Assembly (NCBI GenBank): GCA_013398295.1
Contig: VZSF01007301.1
Coordinates: 601,955 to 665,954 of the forward strand
Origin: Chionis minor
Taxonomy: Eukaryota; Chordata; Aves; Charadriiformes; Chionididae
Length of the DNA: 64,000 bases
Direction of reading: 5' to 3'
Position 1 is the first letter of the stretch. The number at the start of each line of letters is the position of its first letter. The notes beneath the pieces are model-generated. The model worked only from the letters and a program-made list of their open reading frames with translations, was not told where the DNA came from and made no database searches. The position numbers and the translations under genes were made by a program. Positions 35,705-50,184 of the stretch are shown piece after piece.

Positions 35705-38700
35705 GTGCCCTACAGTGGTGCACTGAACACTACAAACATCAATGCACGCAACCGAATGGATGCCAAAGGAACCACACTGACTTACACCCATTGAGGATTT
35801 GGCCCACAGACAGAAAATCAATGTTACACAACAGATTCAAAAAATATCTATTTTCTACTGCCAAAACAAGTGCTTGAGTAGGATGAAAAAATGTCAGCTC
35901 TGGACACAGATTTGCATAGTGCCACAAACAACATGCATTGCTTTCCAGTCAAAAGGTTTTCAGAATTATTTAGTTTACTGACATAACTGTTACTTTTTAG
36001 AGCTGACAGTTTCCTAACTTTTGCTTAAGTGACTTCGCTGTCAGGTGTCTTTAATGATTACTGCTTTTGGGTTTTTGCCAACCACAGAAACGATCAAAAT
36101 ATTTTACTAAATCAAGACATAAAGAAAAAAAAATACTGCCAAATAACAGCAGGGATCTGAAAAATCTTTTTCAGTTCTTTAAACCACTCCTTCACACTGT
36201 GCTCTGCGGTTTTTTTAAGCAGCAAAGCCTCTGCCAGTTTCCTTCACACCGAGTTTGCAGAACACCTGCCAAAGTGAGGTCTTTGCCAATAAACAGGGTC
36301 CTTAAGTGTTATGACAATTAGAAAAATAACGTAACGATCAATACAAATAATCAGTACTATTATTACTACTACTATCCATACTCTTTGGCCTGACTTCTCA
36401 TTTTCTAGAGTGGCTGCCTCTAGAAGAGAGAGCAAGGAGAGCAAGCGCCAGCAGGTGGCACTCCAGAATATAAAGCATTAAGCACCAGGGACTGAGGAAC
36501 CAAGAAAGGCAGTTCTGCTTGGCTGTCCCACTAGTTTGCCATAGCACCCTTTAGGAGGTTTGGTGTGGGATGACCATCTCCACTTTCTTGCTTCCAAAGA
36601 GCGGGAAAAAATACTGCTGATCGCAGCTTCTAGCACCATACCATTATCCTGGTGCAGGGTCTCTTGCTCCCTGATGGAGGGGAGGGCTCCCACATTGTGC
36701 ACGGAAGAGGTGGCAGCGTCTCACTGCCTCCCACCACTCTCCTGCAATCCTCCAACCAAGCCGCAAGCCGGGATACAGCTGAAATAATGCCACCTTTTAG
36801 GGCTTTCAGACAGCAGCAACAACAAAAACCACACCCTAACGGTTAGGAAACCAGTTTCCCTTCTATTTATTTTTAGCCATGCCCCACACAAAGAGTGTTC
36901 ACCTGCACGGTTAGGAAGCGCCACTACAGATGGTTCCTCAAGGCATGGAGAAGACTCTCATCTTCCTCTGAGCCTTCTGCCTCACCCCAACACTCAACGC
37001 TCCTCTTGCAGGGAAGTCCGTCAAACCAGCACTACTTCTGCCCTGGAAAAGTTTAGAGTTTAACACACTGAAGATCATACAACTGAGCGGAAAAAATGCA
37101 TGCATTTTTATCAGAAGTCACCATGAATTACCTAAAGCTATACAAATGCGGAAAATAACCAGCCCTCTTGCAAAAAGCAGAAGTATAGACTGCTTAAACT
37201 CCCCTTAAAGGCAAACCTGTACTGTGGGACCCATCTGCTCAAGTGGAAATAGCAGAAAAGACCTGTCAGAAAGTAATTTCCTTTCCTCTCCTGTATATGT
37301 CAGTGGATCACTGGCATTTCCCCCCTTGAACTGACCTCAAATATAAATAGAAACAAACCTGGAAAAGTGTAAGGTCATCTCTGTGGATATGAGCAACACA
37401 CAAACCAAACAAAACCAGGCAAAGTAATGTGCCCTTCTTGCAGAAGGAGGTTCACCATCAATGCCACACGATATCCATTATGTTTTAGGAAATTAATTTA
37501 TATCTAGAATTCCAAACTCATTTCCTCACAAACAGTAAACACATGCCTTTTTTCTTGATGGCTCACTACCAACACCCACTGAAAGAGGCAGGACTCAGCT
37601 CAAGGTTTATGTACTACACTGCACAAAATTTGCTTAATAAACGTTTTCAGAGCAACTATCTTTTAATGCACAAAGATGGGCTGATGGTATGGAAAGAGGA
37701 ATGGGGCAACTGTTCTTGCTTACGCTGCCTTCCTAGCTGCTATCCCAATGTGGATTTGGTGCATAAAATATTCATGCCTGGAAAAGCAAGTCATGAAGCG
37801 TAACTGTAACCCACACCAATCTCAATTGTGAGCAGCAATGAAGCGTGTAACTGCCTGGTGATCATCATGAGACATCAGAAGTATTTCCAAATTAGCAAGT
37901 TGCAGAGTTGCTGCTGTAAGAACTTATTTGGATCTCCAGTTTCCGTGGTTGTCCCTGAGCAGATGCATGGTCTCCCTGATATGCCACCTACCCGATCAGG
38001 AAGCAGAACTTCGGGGTGCCCATACTTGAGTATTCTCCTTGCTATTCAGCGCAACAAGCCGCCTTCTCTAATGAGCAATCTATCTTGATAAAGGAGACTG
38101 CAGTTAGTGTGGACTCTTGGGAGCTTTAATCTTCCCAAGCAGCAAAATGTAGGCAAGTGCTGGGTAAGTGGGTTCGGAAAGGCATGCAAAATTCTCCAGC
38201 ACGGACTAGTCAATAGATATGGAAAGGGTCAATCCCTTAGTAAGTTCTGAATTTAAATTTAGAAGAAAATATCATTTAATGGAGCTGGGGGACCAAAGAG
38301 TAAAGAAACATTAGAACGAAAGCTTCTTGCTTTAAAAACGATCCTTCTATCCACCTATATTCTTTTTTTAGCTTGATTTTTGCAAATGAGCTCACATTTT
38401 GCAAGTAGACTTTCAGGCTCCTCAAAATAACAGTGCAGGTGCAAAACACAGGCGCTCTAAATGTAAGTAATACAATTGTAAGTACACAGGCATAAGCTGA
38501 AGACCTTTTTTAAAATAAAAAAAATATTTTTGTTCACTTATGTCTGATAGTGTAATCCCTCTAAAGAAAGCAGTAAAGGTCACTGAAATGCACAGGCCTT
38601 TGCTGATGGAAAAATGCTATTGTATACTGTCTAAAATTACACAAAATAAATAAGCACAAGTGCTTATTTATAATTGAGACTTTAAAGGAGTTAACTGAAG

Positions 38701-41700
38701 AATTCCAACTCATCATGATATCCCAATTTAAAATTGCATAGATACTTGTTAATCACCTGTGTCTCTCTTCATTTGAAAAAGCAATAGTTTCATAATCATA
38801 TTAAAGGACAAAGTTGTAGATTGTTATCACCTCATTGAATTGACAGTACATGAACTTTTCTTTTTTTTGTTCTTGTTTCATAACCATCCATTAACATAAA
38901 GAAATAAGAGTTTCTCCAGTGGACCACACAGAGGAGTTTCAGCCAGCAGAGGAAGCAGTAACACAAGAATGAAACCCAAACATTGGAGACAATGAGCCAG
39001 GTTCCTCAAAATATGAGAAGGTTTTTGCTGTAGCTCCTCCAAGGGCTAAAACAGTAAAATACCTGTAGTCATGGGGTCGTGTTCCCATTGCCCTTCGCCA
39101 AACACCACCAATCATTTTTGGGTCATGCTGACTCCAAACAAGTGGATGTAAGGAAGAAAGCAAACGTCACAAAATTGTAACCTTTCTTTAAATAACTCCT
39201 CCTTACCAAGGTGAGACCACAAGCAGCACTCTCTCTCACACCTTCCTGCATCAGGGATGTGGCTGCATGAAAAGAGAGAAGACCTGGACTGTAAATCAAG
39301 ACTCCAAGAGGGAAGTCAGTGTAAGGTTTTTTCCAAAAACTATTTTTGAACGTGGGCATAATATCTCGTTAAAATACACATTTCCTTATCAAAATCCTTT
39401 TCACTGACTCACCTTGCCCTTTTGCAAGGATGTTCAGGAAGACCAGTATGATAGCATTAATTCATTTATTTTACATATGAAAATAATTATAAATTTATAT
39501 ATGAGTTTAAAAAAAATATCGCAAGGACTTTGCAGGTAGATAAACAATTTATTTAAAGCCTTATTTCCTTAAAATTGCAAAAAACAGCCTGGGTCTAGTC
39601 CTGCAAGCATTTCTTTGTGCCAGTGATGCCTTCACATGAAGCAGCTCCACGGAGCTGGGTGAAGCCTTTTTCACGATAACTGTTCTCTGGTGCAAATTTG
39701 GGGCAGACTTGCCCAGAAATCCTTCCACTGGAGAACAGGTCATCCCACAAGCAGCCCCGCTTCCACCAAATGCCAATATATGTGACATGCTTGTCACATG
39801 TTTGAGAGGAAAGCCTCACTCTTCCCAACCTTTAGATAAAGAGGAGGCTAAATCTCGAAACATTCAGCAACAGCTATCAAAAAAGGCAACTGCTGGATTT
39901 TTAAGACCACCTCAAAATCATCCTGACATGCCCTAGATTTTCTGATCTATTTTAAAATTCCCTTTCAACTGCTATTACTTGTGTTTTCTGTGGAAGTCAC
40001 ATAAACAGGGAGAGTGGCAGCTCACAAGAGGTTGTAACCTGAAAGGCAGAAGACATCGTGAAATCAAGAGAATAAAAAGAACAAGTTTCTGTACACTTGA
40101 AGACTTTCAGGAGGGTCAGGTGTTTTTTTCTGAAGGGGGGTTGCTAATTAGCCAACCGTAACAGTAGCAACAGTGTCCTTGTAAAAATAGCTCACTGCTT
40201 ATTAAAAGTAAATTTGAGAGCAATACAACTTCACTCAATTCTCACCAATTTGATATTACTGACCAGCTTCTGTCTTCTAGACATGCCTAAAACGTCATAC
40301 ACTGACACATTTCCTACTCCACAGACAATGTATCAGTCTGTTCTATCAACACAACTCCAGTATTTCTGTTGATTTCTATTTTAAGAAGGGAATCTACTTT
40401 ACAGTCTGAAGTGTACTTTATTCCCATTCTCAGTCTAGCTCCATTCCACACTTCAGAAATATTTATGACAGACCAGCAAGAGAAGTCTCCTTGGGCAAAT
40501 CAAATCACCATCTCCTACTTGCTATACTTTGAACTTACAACAAATTCCAGTATCCTAGTACCACAGTTATTACTGCAAGGCAAGCCCCTGTTTCACGCTT
40601 GCAAATTAAGCCAAGATACCGATTTAAACTAAAATTAGGAAAAAAGTGAGTGTTATTGGAAATTTGGGGTTTCAAATGAACACCTTATAAGCGATGTGAA
40701 ATGAACAGCTATGTCACCTGTACTAAGGGAAGTGTTGCCTTTCTACCAAATAATGGAAATTTGGCAACCTGTTCTCAGAACTGTGAAGTGCTGCCCATAC
40801 CAACTCCAGGTACTTGAATATGGGATGACCTGTGGTCCCATTCTCCAACACAGACTAGGTTTCCCAGCTAGATTACATCTCCCATAACCACAATGGCAAC
40901 TCAACATGAGAAGAGGAAATGGAAGCCAGCCATACAGCCAAGCCCCCAGGGAAGAATGGGAAAACAAAGTATGCTAATTACCGTTCCCATGGGAGATGGT
41001 GCTAGCATTCCTAAACCTAACCCTTCAGTCCCATTTTTCAGTGAAAGGAGATTTGGGGTTTTTTTCGTTTCCATAAAATAAACCAATGAACTTTGACAAA
41101 ATAAGGATGCAGACAAAACTTCCAGAAGGCAACGCAGGCCTAATCATCAAACGTACTGTAAAACCAACTGAAGAGGCAGAACAGCTTCACCCTTTTACTG
41201 CTCAGCAGCACGGATTTTTCTGCTCCATGAACATTCTTTAGGCTTCATACCAATATATCCCTGATTCCATCCTCCACCACACAGGTCTTTCCTTTTTTAG
41301 TTCAAAAGAAAACTACTACACAGGACGGGATCTTTAAACCCTTATTCATCAAAACCCCTCAAAGCTTTAGCTAGGTTGCACCAGCATGACAGAAACACCT
41401 TGACCAGTATTCACAGTGGTGCCCCGGCGCTTGACATGAAAGTGAAATGGAATTAAGAGGGGCTCGTGGCTTCTGGATGCTGCAAGCTCCTCATTTCCTC
41501 ATGCTGGTAACATCTCATCCTCAAATCCAAATATAAACGAGTCTGGCCTTAGTACTCCATTAAAGGGGGGGACGGGGGAGCAAATGCTTTCATAATCTCC
41601 AGTTTAAGTTACTGCAACAACAACAAAATTAGGTACAAACAATCAAGCCTAATGAAAAAACTCATTATTTCAACACAACTCAATAATCTGGAATATCAGT

Positions 41701-43812
41701 AGTGCTGATTATGTGCTCTCTTCAATGGCCCCTTGTTCTTCTCCTTAACGCTGAAAAAAAGCTATTCGGAGCTGCAGTACAACTGAAGGAGCAATGTATT
41801 GACCTTGGGTCTATCATAGGGCTTGGTCACCCGCGTAAGGGACTGCTTATAAAATGCCTCTCCAAAAAGTGGTTAGCACTTACTATCCTCAAGGCAGAAC
41901 CTCAGGCAGAAACAAAATTCAGATTAACACCTTTGCAGATAATCCCTCAACAGAGTCTCAACAGTAAGGATCTCTCCATGCACCGGCTGCCTCAAAGGGA
42001 TCTGGGAAGGTAACTATGAAAGTAAGTCTGTTGACTGCAAGCTTAAATTCTGAGCAAAGATTACACCACCATCAGTCAAAACATTAGGGGCTACAACTTA
42101 AGAAAAAGTTCAGACGCATAGTTGCCATACTGGGTCTGCGACCTGCTATTTAGAACACATCTCGAGTTAGAGTTACGCACTGGGGACAAGCATCTGGAGT
42201 GTTAATACTGCTGTTACTGGATGTCTCAGCTTTACCCGCATCCAGAAGATCTAAACTGGCCTAAGTTTAGCTTCAAACACATATTCAATCCAAGTTAATC
42301 CTCATGCCACAGGGCCAGGACTTCCCAAAGGCACATGCCAGAGGGGCAGGCTCAGTGAATCCACACAAGAACCTGGGCATGCTCATCACAGAAGGAAAAA
42401 GTCATTCACTAAGGGTGAATCTGACAAAATAATAATAATATTCTTTCCCTCCTCCCAGATGAAAGTTTTAACTACCTGAACTTCAGTAGCTCAGCAGAGC
42501 TCCACCAATGCCTCCTGCTGAACCCATTCCACTTTGAAGTGCGTAATTCAATATTCAGGTCAGAAAGGAAAAGTGAGTATGAGGGGAAGGCAGAGAGACC
42601 TGGGTTCCTGCTCCAATGAATGTTTAATTATTTTATATTAAAAATTCATTTGGAGAAGGGCTAGAATCCAGGCAGATCCACAACCAAATGCCACCAGACA
42701 AAGGTGGGAGCTCAGTCACAGCTTCTTTCAGGCCAAGTATCGGACCTAACTCAGAGAGAGCAACCGCTAGCTCCTCCACTGCTTACATCTCAGCAGAAGG
42801 TACCTAACTTCAGAAAGGAATAAAAAGGAGCAGTTCAGCATGTTTTCCTGGAACAGAAAGAGGTCTGCTGACTTAAAAGACCTCCTCTTGATTCTCCCTT
42901 GTCGTAGCCAGCTCATGTAAGTCCTTATTTGGTATGCCGGCTTTTGCAAATCCCACTCTTGAGCCAACTTTTCTCCTGGCGTTGCACAAGAAGCCTCATT
43001 ATCTGCATCCCATAGGACACGGTGCCTGGAAGTTTGATACCGCAGTACTTAAGGTCTTTTATGGATCTACTCTGTTGAAAATGTTCTTAAGTTGCTTTGG
43101 TGTTTCAAAAACTTCCAGCTGTGTGACTGACATTGCCAATGACAGACAACCCAACTGAGCCAAACGCTGAACACCAAGTGCTGCAGGCTCCGATCCACTG
43201 TTCCAACTTCCTTCAGTTGAGGTGGGGGTGCAGGGGTTCAAATACTCCGATAGTCACATCTGAAGAGTCAGACAGTGAAAGGGAAAAATGGAGCCATTCA
43301 GAGACATTTCACAAGCAGATGAAAAAAGTCAGCAAGTAAATTATCTGTAGCAAACAGCTCACACACAGGTAGTTTTTCATTTAATGCTTCTCAAAAAGAG
43401 GGCAACCTAGCAGGTTTTCTTGCTACCGAAGGCCTCCAAATAATCACACTGCCATACAAAGGTTAAACAGGGTGGGTGGAAGGAGCCGTTCTCTCAGCAG
43501 GAATCAGGAGCTGCATCCCCTGTGCAAATGGGAAGCCACCACCCGGGCTGTCCCTCCGGCCGGCTGCTGAGCCGGAGCCAGGACAGGGACTCCCTGGGCT
43601 GCCTGTCCAGCCACGCACCACACAGGTGACTGGCATTGCATCGGCTGGCGAGCAGGATGCTGGAAAACTGCTAAAAAACCACCTGCCTCCCACTGGACAC
43701 TGGGTCCAGCTTTTAAAAGCAAAGCAAGTGCAACAGTGCTTCCACCTCATCCACAAACAGGTGTCTGCAGCGGACCTAACAAAAACTTATTTTCAAAACA
43801 AGCTGCTCAATC

Positions 43813-43827
43813 TTTTTTTTTTTTTTT
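43813..43827. repeat. T15 homopolymer
   Basis: Simple T run followed by more T-rich sequence. Confidence 0.95.
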
Positions 43828-44308
43828 CTTAATTTTTTTATGATTCCTTGTTCAGTAGCTGGCATCAACATTGCCTTTAGCAAAAGCCGCATGTAAAGGA
43901 CGACATCCCAGGCAGCTTTCAGTGTGTGACATGAGGGTAGACAGGAGAGGCATTTTCTTTACTTTCTAGAAGCAGGTGAGCTCCCACTGAATATTTAATT
44001 CAGACTCTAAGCTATTTTCACTGATCACTTGAAAGTTAAATAATTATCCCGTTTAAAGAAACCTAGCATTATATTTTGCATCCCCTCCCCCAGCAGCTAT
44101 TGCTGTTGTGACAATATTCGTCTTGTCCATGATGACTATTATCTGCTGTATAAATATTGATGATCTGAGTAATTGCTGTTCTGTACATATGTTTCTCACA
44201 GACATAAATTTCTCTGCCTGAAGTAGGCTGCTGACAAAGTGCCTTCCTCCTTTTGCACGGCAATGAAACATCACTGGAGGTGCCACCGAGAGTTGTTAGT
44301 CCTGGGGG

Positions 44309-44332
44309 AAAAAAAAGAAAAAAAAAAAAAAA
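44309..44332. repeat. A-rich tract interrupted by one G
   Basis: A8, one G, then about A15. Confidence 0.9.
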
Positions 44333-47300
44333 GCAGCAAGTAACAACTGCCTTTGGAGAGGGGGAATGAAGTGGCTTGCCTGGAGTGGGAAGGCTGAATA
44401 GTCCCAAAGAACAACAAGTTAGCTAAGCCGGTAATTCAGGCGGCAGAGGTTTATCCTAGGCTGTGCCAACACCAGACACAGCTCAAAGGGAAAGAACTGC
44501 TCTGGATTCAACACTGGCTGCCACTGCTAAGCTGGGCATGTCACACTCTTGGGACATGCTGCGTATGATGTGCACGTTGTACCCACCCAGGGGCTCACTG
44601 ATGGCAGGGGTTACTTTTTCTGGATCAAAACCCAGCCAGAAAACAAGCCAGTCTTGTACTGAAGAAAGAACACCAAGCTGAATATTATGCTGGTACAACT
44701 TCCACCCTGGGATCTTTGCCAGCACACAGCCAACGTGTCACATGGAAGCAAAGCTGGTTCAGAGGCACCCAACAGCCATTCATGGGTACCACAGACATGC
44801 AACACAGCATCGCTTCAAACTCCATTCATTGGTTAAATGTACTTGCCCAGCAGACCTTCTGACCAGTCGGGTAGTCCTGTGGCTTCCTGCAATTGGCAAA
44901 AGTCACTAAAACTGCCCCATTGCACCTCCTGGCTCATCTGACCATGTTGCCCCACCGTGTAGCAGTACAAAGACTCAGTTTTGACAGACAGAGCCCTCCC
45001 ACAGACACACGGCCTCACACTTCCAGACTCAAATTCTGCCTCTGGACTTTACACAGTCAGCAGTATATGAGAGGTGAAGGCTTTTCCTTAGTGGACGCAA
45101 ACTTTCTAGGATAGAAAACCTGAGAGTTTGATTCTCAATGAAATTACCCCTCTGGAATTACCGGTCAAGAGATGAAGATTTTTTCAGCCATATAAATTTT
45201 GCCAGGATTTATACTGAGAGTTTCCTTGTAGAAACACTCTTTTTCTAAAGCCTCCAGCCATCATTTATAGTATCTGGAAATGAACACTGGACAAAGACCT
45301 TTTTTCCCTTTTTTTTCATTTTTTTTTACATCTTTCTAACTTACATACACTACAGATATTAAGAGGAAACTAAAAATCTGCTTGATTTGCATATCTGTGT
45401 AACTGAAGACTGGGGAGGCTTTAGAGAAGATGCAGAAAGCAGCAGGAGAAAAGCCACTGGACTCTCTGCTGGAGCTGGAGGCCGCGGCAGGAACAGGAGG
45501 AAACAGCGGATAGGGACCGAGAGCGAGCAGGAAGCAAGGGCGAATACAGATAACGTGCCAGACACGTTCTGAGTGCCTGGAGGTGGAGAGGGAGGAACTG
45601 AATGTTTGTAATGAGCAAAAGAAGTAAGAGTCTGGAAGTCTTACTTTCTCTGTTGCCTTGTTCCAACAGCTACATAATAAACCATTACACGTAATCACAG
45701 CAGCCACTAATTTTTATATATAATATGCACACAAGCAGACTCAGTGAAAGTAGTTAACTCTGATACAACCAATCTTCTCCCTGCCACGCTGACATGTTAA
45801 ACCATCCACTTGTTCAGCATGGCCCTTGTCATACAATTAACTCCTCTCCTACTTTCTGCAGCTTCTTTCCTTCCCCCATAATTTCTACAGCGCTTCGGGG
45901 TTTAGTATGTTATAATCTGCAATGACAATTGCTGTACATCTCTGAATCTTGAAGGGAAGTTGCTTCCAGCAGAAAATTAAAGGTTGAACTCTTACCAGTA
46001 ACTCTGGGCATGCTTAACTAATACTAAGCCACATAACATAGCCTAATTAGTCCATCAGGTCCTTTAAAAAAAATCCACATGACCTCACTGTCAGTTCTTA
46101 CACTGAGTCATTTTGGAGACCAGTTGAAACAGAGCCCCGCATAATTCCCTAACATCAACAGCGCGCTGCGTTGATTGAAGCAGACTGGATCCCAACTACA
46201 AGAACCAGGTAACCCCCACCCTCTCCACTCCATCCTTTTCTTCCCCTTTTGTTTTTAAGACAAGACACAATCTGGCGGCCTCCAGCAAGTATGCAGTTTT
46301 ACCTACGTGGCCTCCTACAGTAACATTTCCCCGACTTAACTTTGTTTGTATGCAGATTAGTTATAACACACGCTATACGCATACAGAATGCTCTGCCGCT
46401 AATGCAAATTATTTTACATGCAAACACAAAACGCAGATGGCCAAGCCACTAACTGCCCGGTTCACAAGCACAGGCAGCACTCTCCAGCTTTTACACGCAT
46501 ATGAAGTCGAATGCAACGAAACAGACCCATAATTTGGAAAGTCCTGTTAAAACACCTTTAAAAAACATGACTCAAATCTTAACTGTTCACATTCCTGAGT
46601 CACTAAAAAGTGAAATCAAATTTCCATCGAATAATAGTCTTAACTTTCTAGCTAGTTATGAACCCCACGTTTCACTCTGAAATCACAGTCACTTAACTTT
46701 GCTAAATCTATGCCTCTCCAACATATCTTTTCCTGCACAGCAATGTCACTTTGGAGTGTAAAGAAATACGACCTCCATCCACCCATAGCTGCATCGCTAA
46801 ATTTCCTCAGAGAGGATGCAAAACTGCAGTATTACCAGCTCAGCGTGTTTTCATCAAGAGAGTAGCCAGTTTCATCACATCTGTGCCAAAGGCACTACGT
46901 CCACAAAAAGAAACACTTTGCTGGGTCTGTATCCCGTTAAAGTATTTCTCATGGAGATGTGAAAATGCCATTTCACTATGAAAATAAATACAGTGGAGTT
47001 AATAATTTCTTGCACCGGGCACACAGCCATCTATTTTCATTGCTTCCAAACGTCCACCGCGCTCTTAAGACCTAGGAAGCTGCCAACGTATGGACTGCAG
47101 GATGCTGCTTCTCTGGTTCTTTCTGATTTGCACCAGCTTTCCTGGGGAGACCAAGGGTTGCCAAGACGGTGTTTGTGCCTCCCAGGTACCAAGCGCCTTT
47201 TCCTAAGGGGTATGGGCAGGTGGACGCTGCGTTTGCCTTCCTCTACTGGTGTGAGATCTGTAAGCAGGCCATGCAATTCCAATATAGGCACAGCGCAAGA

Positions 47301-48715
47301 GGGACTTCATCACTGCTCAAAATCACGTGCATGTATCCTCCAAGTGGCACAGAAACCTCTATAGATTTGGGAGGTGCAGCACACCTACTGGTCTCTCCCT
47401 TTGCACCAGCTTTTCACAGGGAAAGCAGTCACAGGAAGAGATTTTGCAAATACCTGGAGTTTTGTGCTTTACCGAGCTAGAAAACCCAGCCAAAGGACTG
47501 ACAAAGTGTATGAGCACTATTCTAATCAAATTTATTTACATTATGTACTTCTGAAACAAAATACCAGGTACCAAATACATCACCTGATAATTCAAAGAAA
47601 CCTAATAAGCAGTCTGAGATTCCAAGCAATCTCCTGAAAATGCTACTCCTACAAATGTCTGTCTTCTAGCTTTTTGGTTGCAGAACATAAAGTGCCAGCA
47701 ATCTGCCTTAGAACAGGAGCTGATGAAATGGGGACATTTACAAAAAAAGTAATACAATACAGTTCACAAACTGGTTTGGCTTACCAAGGAAACATATTTA
47801 GCAGTTTCCTTTTATGTAGCACTAAAGAACTGCAACTTGTATTTCTCCTGCTTATGATTTTTGCAGCGGCCTGAGGTGTTTTTTTCTTCAGCTAATGCCT
47901 AGGTGACGCCCAGATTTCACTTCAAGCTCCAGATAGTCTGAACACATGTACCCTGACACAAGAGAATAATCCCCACTTCCCACATGCACCACAACCAAAT
48001 GATAGTTCTCTTTTCAGATAAAGCTGATCTTCAAAAACTTTAGAACTACATTAAAATAAGGCCAGCAACAAATGCGGGAGTATCCTGAGGAGGAATAACA
48101 GTGCTCAATCCCCTTTGCAATCATCTACAAACTTTGAAGGCTTGGTGATGTTTGGGTTTTTTTGCTTTGGCAGTAAAGCTCAGCTGGTTTAAACAATTCC
48201 CCCAGTGTTCACCAACATGGGAGAAAAGAGGAAGAGCTGATGAAAAATGCTGTTCCTTTCAGGCAGTTCAATGCTTTCAGTGCTGTGGCCTCCCAATGGA
48301 AAGCAACGATAGGATTCACTGGAGGTCACAAAGCACTGCCAGGAATCAGATGCAGACAAAAAAGATGCACTGGAGAAGTAAAACAAACAAACCCTCAAAC
48401 AACTGCAAAAACTGCTCACTCTTCTCACCTATTTTTTTTTTTCCTTTTTGCCTGCACATTGGTGGCAAAATTTGAAAAGCGGCAAGAACAAAAAATAAAA
48501 TGTTAATGTGGTCTAAAGGTATTTATTTAACTCACAATTTCCTAATGGCTTTTTTAAGTACTGTCAAGGATTCTCCCTCTTGGAAGAGACACGTTTACTT
48601 AACACAGAAGCTCGGCATTTCTGTCATGTTTTATATTACTGAAACATTCAAAGACAGTTTCATCCACCTAGATGACTGCATACATTTCTTGCGTCATTTC
48701 CACCGCATAAGCAAG

Positions 48716-49242
48716 CGTCCTGGTTTCAGATGGGATAGTTAATTTTTTTTCTAGTAGATGCTGTGTTTTGGATTTAGTATGAGAAGAATGTTGATAACAC
48801 AAATTGTTCTAGTTGTTGCTAAATGATGTTTATATTACTCGAGGACTTTTTCAGCTTCCCATAGAAGCTGAGAGGGAGCACAGACAGGACAAGCTGGCCA
48901 AAGGAATGTTCCACACCATCAACGTCAGGCTCAGTATATAAATGGTGGTTGGCTGAGGCAGGGGGGCAGAAATCTACAGTCGCTGCTCAGGACATGGCCA
49001 TCTATCAGGTGGTGAGAGCAACTGTACTGCATCATAATTTTGTATATTCTATTATTATTGTTGTTGTTGTTAACTTTCCTCTCCCATAACTGTTCTATTA
49101 AAATGTCTTTATCTCAATTCACGAGGTTTTTTTCACCCTTCTTTTCTCCCTCTTCTCCCTACCCTACCTGGGGGAGAGGCAGGTAGGCAAGTGAACGAGC
49201 AGCTGCGTGGTCCTAATTGCCAGCTAGGGTTAAACGATGATG
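48716..49242 (+). mobile_element. Solo LTR of the same broad family as the 35-kb element, plus orientation
   Basis: It starts CGTCCTGGTTTCAGATGGGA, with the first T of the TG terminus mutated, and ends near GGGTTAAACGATGATG. It shares blocks such as TTTTGGATTTAGTATGAGAA with the minus-strand LTR at 35 kb. TATATAAA is at 48935-48942 and ATTAAA at 49097-49102. Possible flanking duplication GCAAG/GCAAT would need the end shifted by about three bases. It is older and more diverged than the 35-kb copy. Confidence 0.85.
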
Positions 49243-50167
49243 ATGGCAATCCATGCTGAAATAAAACAGGATCTGCACGTTACCCTCTTTGATTTGATTT
49301 GCAAAATGACAAAGCTGATGCATCTCAAGAGTATGCAGCACATATATGCCACACCAGCGACTTCAGACCCTCTGAAAGCAGTCGCTGGCTTTCGCTCAAA
49401 CCCGTGTGTCATCAACAAAATGGAGAAGAGAAGCTCCCAAACTGTGATGCAGGGACAGCTAAGCAGCAGGCAGGTCAGGCCACTCAAGGAAGTGCATACC
49501 ACACTTCAGAGCTAGGAGCTGCCACCACCTGTGGTACTAACAAATACTTTAAAAAAAAAACAAAAAAACCCAAAACCAACACCCAAAAACTAGTGAGCTA
49601 GCAGAAAAATAATGAGGCATGGCTATCCAATACCCCACACTAGTTTTAAATCAGTATAACTGCGCTGTAGTTAGAGGAGGACAAGCAAGGGCAAGAATAC
49701 AGTAGAGAATCAAGCTCATATTTACATATCACTATAATACAAGGCAGAATAACTTGCAAAGTTACTGCAAGTTGCTAAAAGCATCTTTTTCATAAAAGTA
49801 AATTTCATAAATCAGTGATTTTTCACTAGCATTTTTTAGTAAGTCAAAAATATCCACATACTGTATATTTTGGTTTTCCTCTATACATACATGTATGAGT
49901 GTACATACAAAACTTCTTCAACCATTTACTTTTCTTATTTCGCCACTAAGAGAAACGTAGAAGAGAGAGGGATTAGACATGAAGAGTCTTTTTTACATTC
50001 TGCTTTTAAATGAAAAAAATGGGTAAAATACATCTTTTGCATGGAAGTTTTGGGGGTTTCGAAAAAGGCATTTTTCTTCTGAACTAATTCAGTCAGCTGA
50101 ACATGCAACAAATACCAAGAATAAATAGTTTTGGACCAAAGAGCCTGGCCCTTTGATTTCACCTACT

Positions 50168-50184
50168 AAAAAAAAAAAAAAAAA
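50168..50184. repeat. A17 homopolymer
   Basis: Simple A run. Confidence 0.95.

Larger units (their letters stand above)
35705..48715 (-). other. Presumed RNF152 intron 1, between the two LTRs
   Basis: Unique, mainly AT-rich sequence. A GC-rich patch at 43.46-43.72 kb has overlapping open frames on both strands and a plus-strand donor-like CACACAG|GTGACT, but no protein family. Trinucleotide-like runs occur at 36.36 and 42.43 kb. Confidence 0.5.

Noticed and set aside
43463..43832. GC-rich block with frames on both strands and a donor-like site
   Set aside because: No protein family, frame runs into a T15 tract; at most a non-coding exon.
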